Source: Pomphorhynchus laevis (taxonomy: Eukaryota > Acanthocephala > Palaeacanthocephala > Echinorhynchida > Pomphorhynchidae). From it: a stretch of 64,000 bases of DNA. Under the pieces are notes generated by a model that saw nothing but the letters and a program-made list of their open reading frames with translations, was not told the DNA's origin and did not search any database. The position numbers and the translations under genes are program-made. The stretch's first letter is position 1. Every line of letters begins with the position of its first letter. Of this stretch, positions 22,190 through 34,789 are shown one piece after another. Where the stretch lies: positions 1-64,000 of the forward strand of contig WNNJ02000747.1 in NCBI GenBank assembly GCA_012934845.2, given 5' to 3'.

Positions 22190-24060
22190 TGGGATCTAAG
22201 CCCTCTAGCCAATCCAACACGCCGCACTCCGACTAAACCACCCGGGGTCTTTCAACCCCCCCCCCGAAGAGTTCAATCGAGGCGGAGTATGCTGAGTAAA
22301 TGAGAGACGAGAAGCTTAAAAAACCAAAGCCTTTGCTCTGGGAGACGTCCTCTAGAAAATAAGACTAATCCCGAGATAGCCTAAGTCCCCCAGAGGCGAA
22401 TTTGGGTTTTCCCTTTTAATGAATATGCTGGGTCCGTTTCAGGGCCCAACTAGCTCTCTTCACGATACGTTTAAGTCTATCCAGATCAGCTTTCGCCAAC
22501 CAGTTCACCGTAACGGTGAATCCAAGGTATTTTACTCGACTCGTAAAGGTAGGGGGAGGTTGATTAGTCGATGTGGAGGAGAGGGCAGAGAGTGCTAATC
22601 TCTTAAGTTTTTGCTTTGTAGCAAGGGTGCCATGGAAGACTACAACCTGCGGTTTGGCAGAGTTTAACATAAGATTGGACCGGGTTAACTGGTCTTTTAA
22701 TCTTAAAAAGAATCGACTGATGTCCGAAACTACGTCTTTGCACCTGCGTCCAGAGAACAGGGCTGTAGTATCATCAGCATATACCACTAGACGTTGTTCA
22801 CGTGTAAATATTTTAAAAAGTCCAATGGAGGCAGCAAGAAATAAGATCGGAGAAGAGGGGAACCTTGAGGCACACCCGTAATAGAGTAGAACCGACGCGC
22901 ATTGAGTCGTCTTCATAATAGAATCGCTTGGTGTACATCAGTATCTCCACCCTGTTAACAATTCTCGCAGGCAACCCGACGGACCTGAGAGAAGAGATAA
23001 CAAAGGGAATGGATATGTTGTCAAATGCAGCAGAAAAATCGAGGAAAACAGCCACAGCAAGTTGATGACTATTCTCCTGGCAAAACTGATGCACTTCACC
23101 TACAGCTCAATGGACCGAGCGACCTATGACGCACCCATGGAATTCTGGTTGTACTAAGTTTCGCCTACTTAGATGATTGCGGATTTTACGCTCAAGCGCT
23201 TTCTCGTAAATCGACACGAGGGAATTCTAAATCGAAATGAGCCGCAGGTCTTTAGGACAAGATCCAGAATTTTCTTTGGAATAAAAACACGTCTACTAAT
23301 GTTGATGCCGACCACATCGGAAGGGGTGGCTAAAAGCATTGTGACGGCGACTTCTCTTCTTTGTTCAGCTGTCAAAAGCTGACAGACACGAGAAGAGAGT
23401 GGAGCGACGTATCTAGAGGTGCCCGGAAGCGGCATTCAGGAGTTAAGAATATCAGTGACAGATAGATCTCTACTCCTGAAGTCTCCCCAAGGCGGGATTA
23501 GTTGAGGTGATTGAGCGGCTCCATAATTATGTAGGGATAGGGATTCCTCAAAAACACTATCATGACCTATTTTACCAATCCAACCCAAGGTTATATCCTT
23601 CCAGCAGACAAACTTCTTTTTCTTGAATATCTTCGAGAAGGAAAACTGGGCTTGATTAAGGGAAGCAATGCTTGTCCTATCCTTATCAAGTTGGAACCTA
23701 AATCTAGTGCTCCAATATTCTTTCGAGAGAACTGGCCTGGCAGAAGCAGAGAGATTGGTAAGACGGAACATATACGCTAAGGTCTTAAGTTTTGTCGGAG
23801 TTGGGCTGTAAACTAGACATTTGTAGGTAGTCGAAAACATCGCGGTAGCTTTCGAATAGAGGTAGGAATTAAATTCGGTTAGACACTCACTACCAATTCT
23901 GGTGAAGCGTTGGATAGCTGCCTGAAAGAAGGCCACTCTGATAGGATCAAAATGGAATCTCCTTCGAAGCAGCATATATTCTTCTATCCGCCAACGAATC
24001 AAGTCATGAGAGGTGGACAGATGTTGTCGCGACTGCTCCGTACAGTGGGGTTTCCACAAC
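22190..24060 (-). mobile_element. LINE family 2, copy 1 (RT, minus strand)
   Basis: A minus-strand non-LTR retrotransposon. The linker between endonuclease and RT is open for 207 codons (24,059-23,436). The next block (23,435-23,169) holds RREVAVTMLLATPSDVVGIN. The RT follows as SHQLAVAVFLDFSAAFDNIS (motif with the first catalytic Asp; 23,094-22,813) and RLVVYADDTTALFSGRR (YADD box near 22,780), then TFTSRVKYLGFTVTVNW near 22,530. The 3' end lies near 22,190. The endonuclease is missing and frameshifts and stops are present. It is head-to-head with copy 2. The clade looks jockey/CR1-like; exact family unknown. Confidence 0.8.
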
Positions 24061-24300
24061 CACCTCTCATGGAGCAGTAATAAGTTGAGGAGTGATGGCC
24101 ATTGGTGCCGTTAACACGAATCCTACAGTGCTAGCGTCATCGATTATTCCTGTATCGAAGAAATGGGGGGGGGCTAGGCCCATCCCGTCCCCCAATCAAG
24201 ATCGGGAAGCTCCTCAAGACCAAAAAAGGGGAAAATGAAGATATTGCCCAGCGACAAGTACTGACCCTGGATGGAGTTAGTGGTGGGGGCATCCTCCCTG
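24060..24300. other. GC-rich junction between two head-to-head LINE copies
   Basis: Moderately GC-rich sequence with G and C runs (a ggggggggg tract near 24,165). It probably represents 5' untranslated parts of one or both LINE copies. No separate gene was seen. Confidence 0.4.
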
Positions 24301-26762
24301 CACTTAGCTCTGTCTAGGTAGGCAATCCCCCATCTAACTAATCCATCAAATGCAGAGTACTCGTGAGCTTTTCACTAAATATCCTTTAGTGGAATTCGGG
24401 AGGTGCTTCTTCCCTTAGAATTTTATCTGGTAGAGATGCAGATGTTATAGTCCTTCAGGAGACGCGGTATATCCGTCTCCCCCAGGACATTACTCGATAT
24501 ATCCCAAAGCATATCAGTTCCCACTATACTCCGTACATAACCCCACTTCACTCATCTTCTTCTCAAGGACTCTTGACTTTAGTTAAGTGCTCGTTTAAGT
24601 CCTCCCTCCTATTTAATTACTCGTGTCCATCCATGTCTTGTTTGGTAGTTTCACTCTCTAAGAAAGGTAAACGCCTCAGTCTAGCCAATGTCTACATACG
24701 TCCGGGAAGGATTCACAAGAACCATGAACTCCTGGATGGTATTATTGATAGTGGCTATGACATGATACTTGGAGACTTCAACGACATAACTGGTCGTTGG
24801 ATCAACGGAGCACTTCGCAGAACTAGGAACGGTTATCTTATTCATAAACCATCTTCCCCAACTTTTCATTGCACAACAACAAATTCAATCCTCAACATTT
24901 TACTGCTTCACTCGAGCTAATTGCTTAAACCCTCTGTTCGGAGCAGTCGCGCCAACAATTGTCCACCTCTCATGACCTAATTCGTTGGAGAATTGAGGAG
25001 GATACGTTGCTTAGAAGGAGGTTTCACTTTGATCCGGTCAGAGTGGCCCTCTTTCAGGCGGCTATCCAACTCTTTCCCCGAATAGGAAATAAGAGTCTTA
25101 CTGAATTTAATACCTACCTCTCTTCGTAAGCTACCGCGATTCTATCGACTACCTATATAGGTCACTCATACAATCACACTCCGAAAAAACTCAAAATCCT
25201 AGCAAAATTGCTCAACCTCCCTAATCTCTCTTCTTCCGCCAGACATACCCTCTCGAATGAATACTGGAGCACTAGATATAGATTCCAGCTGAGTAGGAAT
25301 AGGGCGAGTATTGCTTGTCTTAACCCTTCTCAGTCTTCCTTTTGGAAGATATTCAAGAAGGAGAAGTTTGTTTGTTAGAAGGATAGGGCATCGGGTTGGA
25401 TCGGTAGTATAGGCCTTGAAAACGTTTTTGAGGAGTCACTAACCCTACACAACTATGGAGTCACGCAATCACTTCAACCAATCCCGCCTTGGGATAACTT
25501 CAGGAGTAGGGATCTATCTGTCACAGAAATTCTCAACTCTTGGGGTCCATTTCCGGGCACCTCCGAATCCGTGCTCCACTTTCTTCTAGTGTCTGTCAGC
25601 TTTTGACAGCCGATCAGAGAAGAGAGGTGGCCGTCACAATGCTGCTTGCATCCCTATCTGATGTAGCAGGCATCAATATTAGTAAGCCAGTTTTTATTCC
25701 GAAGAAAAAATCCTGCTCATGCCCTAAAGATCTGCGACCCATTTCGATTCAAAATGCCCTCGTGTCGATTTACGAAAAAGCGCTTGCGCGTAAAATCCGC
25801 GACCATCTGAGTAGGCGTAATTTGATCCCTCCAGGTTTTCATGGGTTCGTTAAAGGTCGCCGATCCATTCAGCAGTAGGTGAAGTGGAGCAGTTTTGTCG
25901 GGAGAATAGCTATCGTTTAGCTGTGGCTGCTTTCCTTGACTTTTCTCAGACATTTGACAGCATCTTAATTTCCTTTGTGATCTCTTATCTCAGGTCCCTC
26001 GGGTTGTCTGCGAGAATTGTGAACAGGGTGGAGATACTGCTGTACACCAAGCGATTTTATTATGAAGACGCCTGATGCGCGTCAGTTCTACCCTATTTTG
26101 GGTGTGCCTCAAGGTTCCACACTTTTTCCTATCTTGTATATTGCTGTCTCCATTAACCTATTCAAAATATTTAAACGCGAAAAACGTCTTGTGGTGTATG
26201 CTAATGATACCACAGCCCTGTTCTCTGGACACAGAGAACAGGGGTGTGGTGTCCCCACCTTCACAAGTCGAGTAAAATACCTGGAGTTCACCGTTACGGT
26301 GAACTGGTCGTGGAAAGCTGACCTGGATAGACTTAAAAGTATTCTGAAGAAAGCTAGATGGGCCCTGAAACGGGCTCAGCATATGTCGTTGAAAGGGAAA
26401 ACCCAGGTGCGCCTTTGGGGCACATGGGCTATCTCGGAATTAGTCTTTTTTCTAGAAGACGTCCCCTATAGCAAAGGCTTTGGTTTCTTAAGCTCCTCGT
26501 CTCTCGTTTACCCAGCATAGTTCGCGCCGATTTGATTCTTCGTGTGGGGGTGAAAGACCCCGAGTCTTTATCGGAAGGCGACGTATTGGATCGGTTGGGG
26601 GCTCAGATCCACCTGGGTTTGAGACCATGAAGTCAGGGAAGACTGCAAGAAAGAAATGAATTGCAGTTGTGGTTTCTGTCTTTAACTGACACTCTATAAC
26701 TGACTGTTATGACCATTTTTGCATTTATGTTTTGTGATTTAATAAAATCTTTATTATTATGA
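24300..26762 (+). mobile_element. LINE family 2, copy 2 (endonuclease and RT, plus strand)
   Basis: The fullest copy of the family. An APE endonuclease region starts near 24,430 (DADVIVLQETRYIRL, then RLSLANVYIRPGR and YDMILGDFND near 24,770). After a decayed linker, 25,540-25,878 reads SSSVCQLLTADQRREVAVTM and LRPISIQNALVSIYEKALAR, then FHGFVKGRRS. The RT continues as AVAAFLDFSQTFDS (25,930) and VPQGSTLFPILYIAVSINLF with VVYANDTTALF (26,200; the first Asp of the YADD box is Asn). The 3' UTR ends with an AATAAA at 26,741 and a ttattattat tail. Many stops occur in the linker. Confidence 0.8.
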
Positions 26763-26774
26763 ATCAGAATAATA

Positions 26775-26988
26775 GTTTTTGTAAATATTTGACTTTGATG
26801 ATCCACCTTTATTGAATTTTGGGAGCAGGATCAAAAAACTTTTAATTTTAATATTTCGCTAGCTTCTGTTCGCGTCATATAATGCTAACAGAATTTAGCC
26901 AAATATTAAAATTAAAATTGTTCTTTCTTGGTCTTGCTTCCAAAATTCATTAAAGAAAAATTGATCATCAAAGTCAAATATTTACAAT
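26775..26988. repeat. Foldback of a hammerhead-like terminus
   Basis: The left arm (ttgtaaatatttgactttga ... ggagcaggatcaaaaaac) is inverse to the right arm (ttctttcttggtcttgcttcc ... tcaaagtcaaatatttacaa). Toward the centre both arms hold the (g)ctaac...ttagc-(g/c)aaatatt motif of the M1 family at 28.4, 32.0 and 39.0 kb. Confidence 0.7.
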
Positions 26989-27022
26989 CATTCGACAGTG
27001 CTATAGAGCCACTGGTCCATAG

Positions 27023-27175
27023 TTATCGGGAAGCTTGGATAAAATTGAAATCAAACGATCGAAATCTAAAACGGCTATTTTGTTTTTAAAAGCTTATAAA
27101 GAAAACATTAATTCTACGATGATCAAAGTTGACGTGGGCATCAACAATTTTAGCAATTCAAAATTCTCACGAAAG
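27023..27175 (+). CDS. Possible host exon, unrecognised
   Basis: Acceptor-like ccactggtccatag, then 51 open codons in phase 0 (SLDKIEIKRSKSKTAILFLK ... VDVGINNFSNSKFSRK), then a strong donor (CGAAAG, then gtaagt). Basic and Lys/Ser-rich. No domain recognised. It may belong to the same plus-strand gene as the 19-21 kb exons, but phases do not prove this. Confidence 0.4.
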
Positions 27176-27179
27176 GTAA

Positions 27180-28435
27180 GTAGGCAATTTTGAAATTTTG
27201 CTATTAATTTCGAGTTTACTGTTTCTAATCGTTTACAACATCAATCTATTAATTTGCTTCAACATTTATTTAATATTCCTAGTATTAATCATTTAGAAAT
27301 GTTAAATAATCACATGATTGATGCTAACAAAAGTTAGCTAAATATAAATATAAAAAAATTCTTTTTTGATCCTGCCCCAAAAATTCTTCAATAGTTGTTT
27401 TATTCAACATATAAACTCAAAAACGCTCAAATGATGTTTAATTATGCATAGTGAAGGTATTTTGTAAAAATATTTCATAGCTATTCACATTCTGTTATGA
27501 GTTAAAAGCCGTTTTTACTTAAATATCAATAATTAAAATAGGCTATCACGTCTTATCATGAATATCGCAAAGGTGAATGAAAATTAACAATAGCCCATTT
27601 GTATGGGCTATTTACAAAAGCCCATACAAATGGGCTATTGTAAATACTAACGTCGATCTTCTATCGAACAAGTGAGTACATCTGAGTTAGAGCAATTAGC
27701 TAATTGTATGATAAATTTCCTTCACTAATTATTACTTTGATAAGTATTGATAATAAAAGTGCCATAAAAACATAGCAACCACGACAGATATATCTTTTCT
27801 TTAAATATCCATGTTGAAGTCTCCGCGATAGATTTGACAGTATTCGCTTTACAATTTAAGACCGATGTTTAATCTTCATACAGCGGAACGGCTCGATGAT
27901 CACATTCTAAAGACAAGTTAGAGGATAAATTTTTTTATTTTAAAGAAGGATCAATCAAAATATAAAATTATTTCACATTTCGCTAGCTACTACTAGCATC
28001 ATCGGAGCCGTATCCAAAGATGCAGCCTTATCTGGACATAAATAGATTATAGTGGGTATATTTCAAATACTGAAATTGATAAGGAGGAAAATGATAAATT
28101 TAATTGTCTACTGTTAGAAATCTGAGTATTTGTAAAATGGTCAATCCAGATTAAAGTATTTGAACAGAGTATTTATATACTAAGTATTTGATCTTAGTAT
28201 TAGATCAGAGTATTTGATCAGGGTATTTGAAAAATGGCTACATGTACAGAACAAAATTCGAAGCATGCGTAAGTACTAACGATTTTAATAAAATATCTTT
28301 TAAATGTGACAGAAAAATGGTAAAGTTTGTGATGTTCTAAATAATAATTGCTTTGTAAGTAATACGGCAAACGAATGTTTTTCGTTAAATATAAATGATA
28401 ATTTTAAATAGTTGATAATGATCCATTATTGATAA
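27180..28435. other. AT-rich spacer with short palindrome
   Basis: A near-perfect inverted repeat at 27,589-27,639 (aatagcccatttgtatgggct and its complement around a short centre). A half copy of the M1 foldback lies around 27,930-28,020 (agaaggatcaat...ttcgctagctactactagc). A short repeat of (tatttgatcagag) lies at about 28,150-28,230. No gene. Confidence 0.45.
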
Positions 28436-28436
28436 C

Positions 28437-28640
28437 GAATTATTGGATCTGGATCAAAGTAAAGAGGAAATTTATTATTAATATTTTGCTAACTTCTGTT
28501 AGCATCTTCAGAAAATTACATAAATTATACAAATTACACATCTTTATAAAATAAGGTAATTTTCTAACGATGCTAACAGATGTTAGCGAAATATCAATAA
28601 AAAATTTCCTCTGCTTTTTGATCTAGCTGTAATAATTCTT
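28437..28640. repeat. Foldback element, M1 family
   Basis: Terminal inverted repeats (attattggatctggatcaaa and gatctagctgtaataatt) enclose outward-facing copies of gctaacagatgttagcgaaa. On the plus strand 28,564-28,592 gives a six-base stem GCTAAC/GTTAGC followed by GAAAT, preceded by a decayed CTGAAGA box. About 200 bases. Confidence 0.75.
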
Positions 28641-29130
28641 TATAAATGATAATTGTAACTGTAATACCGTATGTGTAGTGTATCTAATACAGTGTATACG
28701 TGGATTGCAATATATTGAAAAAAAACATATCAAATGTTAAAAACCAGGTTTAGACAACACATATAATATATAAATATATTAATAGGTTGCATATTTTAAA
28801 TATGTAATGTACAGTATAATAGTCAAACTATATTTCATAAGCATATGAGATTAATAGGACATGATAAAAAACTGTGAATTATTTATTGTAGAACATATAA
28901 TTGAAGAAAATAAGTCAATATTAAATCAAAAACTATTAGAAAGAAAATATCTTTGGATTAAAACGCTTGATTCCATGTACCAATTAAGGTTGAATGACGA
29001 GGTACAATGAATTGGCAGAAGAAAATACAAAATATAAAAAGAGATATAATATAATATATTTTATAAAAATGTATTTATATTTTATAAAATATAAAATACA
29101 AAATATAAAAAGAGATATGTATACATGAAA

Positions 29131-29998
29131 TAAATCAGCTAACTGAGAATACGTATTTAATATAATTATAAAATAAATAAAAATAACTAAATAAAAAATA
29201 AATAATAATGCTAAATTAATATATCAAAATTAAATAATTTGATAATAAATAATTATAAATAATTACAGGAGAATTTTATATAACTTTTATCAAGCTAAAA
29301 TCAAAAATTAAAAATAAAAATCAATTTCTATGAATTGAATAATAAATAACAGACGTTGTATAAGAATAAGGATTAGAGATCATCAGGAGAAACTGCTATG
29401 TTATCAGGTTTCGGACCTTATTCCTTACGCAACATAACAGTGGGGCCTACCACGTGCTAATGACGTATCTCCTCAGATGGAATTTGATTATCTAGCATTA
29501 TATTCAAATACAAATTATATTAGTTATCATCCATCCATAAGAATTTTCCGCTAATAGTTTTAAATTTATTTTTAATATTATTGTGTTGATTTATATATTT
29601 TACTATTTTCTGTTTGATGATATTTTAGTAGTGACCTAGTTTAAAATTAAATTATTTAAATGATTTTAAAGAGATACAATATCGTTACGAATTGTTGCAA
29701 TTCTTAACATTTCATTATTTTATGTATTATATTTTATATGATATGATATGCATGAATGCTCATGTAAAAATATGTTTCTTGTAAATTTAAATATGTCATC
29801 TTTACGATATAAATTAATAGTATTTTTAATTGATGTTAATTTAATGTTAATATCTAGATATATACCTTCTTTATCATTAATAATGGTTTTATTATGAATG
29901 AGGCTACCTGGATAAATTTGTTCGCTTATTGATTAAGAATTATTAGAGTTAAATACACATATAAAAATAAATTTAAATTACTTTAAATTACTTTAAAT

Positions 29999-30029
<31 letters not shown>

Positions 30030-30200
30030 ACTTGATTAAAATTATAGAAAATCTAAAAACAATTATTAATTTTATTATTTAATTATTAAATTTTGATTTA
30101 GCATTATTATGTTTTGTTTATTTTATAATTATATAACAATACGTAGACTCAGTTAGCTGATTTAATCATTAATGTATCGAAGCATATATTTCATAATCTA
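29131..30200 (-). mobile_element. PLE-C copy with a nested insertion
   Basis: Minus-strand. The terminus at 29,131 (aaatcagctaactgagaata on plus), the pseudoknot at about 29,370-29,460, the RT C-terminal domain up to about 29,960, then a ~210-base insertion (29,962-30,172), then the continuation of the RT (attaatgtatcgaagcatat). It is decayed, with several frame disruptions. Confidence 0.7.
29962..30172 (+). mobile_element. PLE-C 3'-terminal fragment nested in opposite orientation
   Basis: About 210 bases of AT-rich sequence ending in acgtagactcagttagctga, the family terminus. It sits between two parts of the RT that are contiguous in other copies (cacatat...catcaatgtatcg at 45.64 kb). There is no coding capacity of its own. 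Confidence 0.65.
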
Positions 30201-30270
30201 AATATTTAATGTTTAATCTAAATATTTAATGTTTAATCTAAATATTCAACATTTAATCTAAATATTAACA
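30195..30270. repeat. 20-bp tandem repeat (aatgtttaatctaaatattt)
   Basis: About four copies with little divergence, next to a PLE-C fragment. Confidence 0.8.
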
Positions 30271-30319
30271 CAACTTTTAAGATAAAATAAGCTAAAAGAT
30301 CTTTATGTAAATATAAGAA

Positions 30320-33003
30320 GTTTTTCTAAAGAAATTATTTGTTTAATAAATCAAAGATTAATTGAAGACTATGATAGGTTAAGTTGTATAATAGACAGTT
30401 ATTGTAATATAAATTTGTATAACCGGACAATAAATGTCGATAATAACAAGAAAAATATACGCTAACCATAAATTTCATTAATAAATATACAGATAATATA
30501 AATATAGGTAGACTTTTAAATAATTCCAACGTAAAGAAATAATATGATTAGATTTAAGTAAACATATTCCTAATATAAGATATAAAAAGGACGAAAAAAT
30601 TGTAATTATAATAAAGTATTCAAAACAATATGTAACGATGATATTAGAAACATATTGGAAACAGAATGCAATTGCAAAAGTCTCAATTTTGAAAAAACAT
30701 AAATAAACATATATGTACCTATAATCAAGAATTAATTGAAAATGGTGAATTAAGGAAAATGTCATCCAAAGGTTGTAAATTTAGATTAAATAATAATGAT
30801 AAAAACGTCATTTCCAATTCGTTATATAATGACTTAAATTCTTAGTTTAGTAAGCTGATTAATAACAAAAGCTTAAATACATCTAAGATTAAAATTTGGA
30901 AATATAATGTATTTGATGAAATTTAAAAGAAAATGAAAATAACAAAAAAATTAAGGAAAGATAAAACTAATAAATACATTATAATGAGAGGATAACTAGA
31001 CAATAATTGTTGATAAAGGTTGTAATAACTTTGTCTTCATATGCAAAAAGCTTTATTATGATATACTAGTGAAAGAGGTTAATTCTAATGATTTAAATGT
31101 AAATCCAACATATGAACGTAGTGAGTTGAGTTTAGAAACAATTATTACAAGTCACTGTTCTATAATGGATAAAAAGGGTATAAAGGTTGAATTAGATAAT
31201 AAAACTATACCTATATTATATTAGAATCCAAAATTACATAAAAATCCAATAAAACCTAGGTTCATATGTAGTGCGTTTAAATGTACATTAAAACCACTTT
31301 CTGTTTATATGAATAAAATACTTAAAGTAATTAAAGCACACTTTAAAAAATATTGCAAGGTAATCGAAATTAATACTGGTATAAAACACTATTTCAGTAA
31401 TTATTCTACAAAAGAATTTTTAGAACAGACAAAAGGAATAAATTTTCAAAATAAAAATACATACGATTTTAGTACGCTTTATACAAATCTAGATTTAGCA
31501 GATATTAAAGAAGCGTTAGTAAAATTAATTAATGTTATATTCGGATAAAGATATACATATATATGTTATAATAATTATAACGCCTATGTAACAAAAATTA
31601 AACCATCAAGTAAATATAAATATATGGATGAAATTGAATTAATAGAATCCTTAAATATTCTGATAAATCAAAATTATTTAAAAGTAGGGACATCTATATT
31701 TAGACAAGTAAAAGGTGTTCCAATGGATGGTAATAGTAGCCTAATTATAGCTGACTTATTTTTAAGCTTTACGGATATGAAATTGTTCATAACTGTTTAA
31801 AAAATAAATCTAAATTATATAAAAATATGAAATATATGCTTCGATACATTAATGATATATGATTTTATTCTAATAATTTTTATCCAATAAGTGAAAAATT
31901 TAGTCAGGTAGCCTCATTCATAATAAAACTAATATTTTTAATTGTTGATACTAATCCATTATTGATACATAATTATTCGAGCTGGATCAAAGAAAAGAAG
32001 AAATTATTTTTGATATTTCGCTAATGAATATTAGCATCTTCAGAAAATTACAGTAATTTTCTGAAGATGTTAACAGCAGTTAGCGAAATATCAAAAATAA
32101 TTTCTTCTTTTCTTTGACCCAGCTCCAATAATTATTTAATGTTAATGATAAATAAGGTATATATCAAGATATTAACATTTAATTAACACCAATTAAAACT
32201 ACTATTAATTTATATTGTAAAGATAGCACATCTAATATTTAAGAAACGTATATTTGAATGAACATTCAAATATAAATATAAATATTATATAAATATAAAT
32301 ATTTATTATAATATTATAATATATATTAATATAATATATAATATTATATATAAATATAAATATAATATAAAATATAATACATTAAATAATGAAATTTTAA
32401 GAATTGCAACAATATGTAATGATATTGGCTTTCTTCAAAATCATTTAAATAATTTAATAGATACATATTTTAAACTATGTTACTATAAAAATAACATCAA
32501 GCAGAAAATAGTAAAATATATAAATCAACACAATAATATAAAGAATAAATTTAAACTCTTAAGTGGCAAATTTTTATGGATGGATAATAAATAATATACT
32601 TTGTATTAGAATAAGATACTAGATAGTTTTATCAGAGGAAATACATCATTAGCATGTATTTGGCCCCGCTGCTATGTTGGGTAGAGGAGTTAGGGGCCGA
32701 AACCTGATAGCATAGCAGTTCCTCCTGATTACCCCTAATTCTTATTCTGATACAACGTCTGTTATTTATTAGTCAATTCAAAAAAATGACGTTATTTTGA
32801 ACTTCAATTTTAAATTAAAATCTGATATAAGTTATTTAAAATCTTACAAAAATTATTAAATTATTTATTATTATAATTACAATTTATTATTACATAATTT
32901 TTAAATAATTTAATATTTATTATTATTTGATTAATTTATTTTTATTTATGATTATACATAATTTTTAAATAATTTAATATACTTAGACTCAATTATCTAA
33001 TCT
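30320..33003 (+). mobile_element. Longest PLE-C copy (plus strand)
   Basis: The N-terminal region (about 30,580-30,790: CNDDIRNILETECNCKSLNF in broken frames, then LRKMSSKGCKFRLNNND) matches the Cys-bearing region and the KGPKYR-like block that precede the RT in related invertebrate elements. The RT follows: DKGCNNFVFICKK, PKLHKNPIKPRFICSAFKCT, then an open block at 31,309-31,548 (TGIKHYFSNYST ... YDFSTLYTNLDLADIKEAL), FRQVKGVPMDGNSSLIIADL at about 31,690-31,760, and the C-terminal domain at about 32,360-32,590. An M1 foldback interrupts it at 31,965-32,140. The pseudoknot (about 32,660-32,735) and the terminus (atacttagactcaattatct) complete it. It is interrupted by multiple stops and shifts. 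Confidence 0.75.
31965..32140. repeat. M1 foldback inserted in PLE-C
   Basis: The cleanest M1 copy: left end ataattattcgagctggatc, right end gacccagctccaataattat. The centre (aaaattacagtaattttctg) divides two outward arms of ctgaagatgttaacagcagt-tagcgaaat. Its insertion in the RT region shows that the foldback is, or was, mobile. Confidence 0.8.
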
Positions 33004-33004
33004 G

Positions 33005-33840
33005 ATCCTTAATGCTTTTTGTATTCTCCATCAGCTTATTTTACATTTTTTATATATTTTAATAACCTGTAATTTTTATTAGTCCTTCTCTTATTTTTAT
33101 TATGCAGATGATAATATTTTATTATTTGAGTTGGTTATCAACATCCATATTTGAACGTTGGCTATCAAGTCTATAAAATAGTGAGTCAATCAACAATGTA
33201 GGTACGCATCAACGTAACGGTTCTAAAAATTTGTGAATCATGCTGCTAATTTGGATGTTTAAAGTTTCTTACTCGATCTACGGGTGTTATATAAGAACAT
33301 ATGCGTATTTCCTTTTAGTTTTTTTTTGATTTAGTTTTGTGTTACCTTTAATAATCTTTGCATATATCACTAATCGCACGACTTGAAATAGTGATAAACT
33401 TTTTAGATGTACTTTTTCTATTAAACTTGTTATATATAAGTTATATTTTATTTTACAAATATATGTATGAATATTTTGGAATTTAAATATTTAATTAAAA
33501 CCAGCAATGGTTTCTTATTAAATATTAAAAAGCCAATATCAAATTAGTACGCCTCTGTGAGTCCCGGAATAAGTTATAAAGGATTGTTTATCGTATATTT
33601 TATAAAAAAATAATTTATAATTTAAATTTAATTTAAATTAAATTTAAATTAAAAATTAGTTTTAAATTTAAATTAGTTTTTTAATTTTTAATTAAAAATC
33701 TTTATCAGAAAATATGTAAAAATTGTTTTTAGAAATTTTTTTAACAGCTTAAACACGATTTATAAAATGCTTCCTTAGCCAAAACGTCAATAAAGCAGCG
33801 TCTTGTCTTACTCTAGTAATCATATATAATAAAAATAATA
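33005..33840. other. AT-rich spacer with simple-sequence tract
   Basis: A near-palindromic run of taaattt/aaattta repeats at about 33,600-33,700. Nothing else recognised. Confidence 0.4.
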
Positions 33841-33842
33841 TA

Positions 33843-34024
33843 TCAAATCAGCTAACTGAGTCTACGTATTTAATATAATTATAAAATAAATAAAAAACAA
33901 TACTAAATCAAAATTTTATAATTAAATAATAAAATAAATAATTGTTATAAGATTTTTTATAATTTATATCAAGTTAAAATAAAAAATTGAAATTCAAAAT
34001 AAACGTCATTTTTATGAATTGACA
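33843..34024 (-). mobile_element. Solo PLE-C 3' terminus
   Basis: Minus-strand end from aaatcagctaactgagtcta to gtcatttttatgaattgac, stopping before the pseudoknot. No coding part. Confidence 0.65.
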
Positions 34025-34500
34025 TGACTTTGATCGCTGAATGTGTAAAACTGTGCTCCGAAAGCTAATAAGCTTCAGATTTATAATCGTAGATGTTGCC
34101 AAAACCGGAATTCAATTATATCTAGAGCAAACTTCCTTATAACTTCTAGACGAGCCAATGGTAGCAAGCAGTACTCAAAGGTAGGGTGAACTACAATCAG
34201 TCGTTTCGACTGCCTTGTGATATATTTAAAAGATATCTCCGAGAATTTGCTTACGTTGTAACATGGGCCTAGTTTTTTTAAACTAATAAAGTGCTTTCCC
34301 GATCATCATTTTACTCGGCAGAAATTATAATTGCTGTCGTTGATTGCTTTCACAAGGGTCCCTTTAGAGGATACATTATTATAATTTAATCGCAGAATGT
34401 ATATATATCATTTATGTATATATGATAGCAAAATATATATACAACATAGCAGATGTTGTATCTGCTACAACATATATATACAATATATATACAATATATA
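34025..34500. other. Diverged T-repeat copy and simple repeats
   Basis: At about 34,140-34,260 acttctagacgagccaatgg ... cagtcgtttcgactgcc is a decayed T unit. (AT)-rich simple sequence with palindromes follows at 34,395-34,500. Confidence 0.45.
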
Positions 34501-34502
34501 TA

Positions 34503-34677
34503 GAGTAAAATTTTGTGAACCGGTAAAGACCAAAAACAATATAATTTATTTTAACTTAAAATAATTTGGGATCTATTATATATACAATTGTTCTGAAGAA
34601 GTCCTAGTAAAGGCCGAAACGTTAAAAGAAATTATATTGTTTTTGTTCTTTACCGGTTCACAAAATTTTACTCAGAA
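34503..34677. repeat. Foldback with hammerhead-like centre
   Basis: Arms: agtaaaattttgtgaaccgg taaag and its inverse ctttaccggttcacaaaatt ttact. The right half carries CTGAAGA (34,593-34,599) and CGAAAC (34,615-34,620) with GTCC/GGCC-type stem halves between. The left half is an inverted, decayed match. Confidence 0.7.
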
Positions 34678-34789
34678 AATATATGGACGAATCTATATTA
34701 GACCCCGGATCACAGCTTTATACATCGCTATATATAGGTTATGTAGCTGGTTTTAAATGCGAAAGTCACCTTGTGTGACCTAGCAACTA

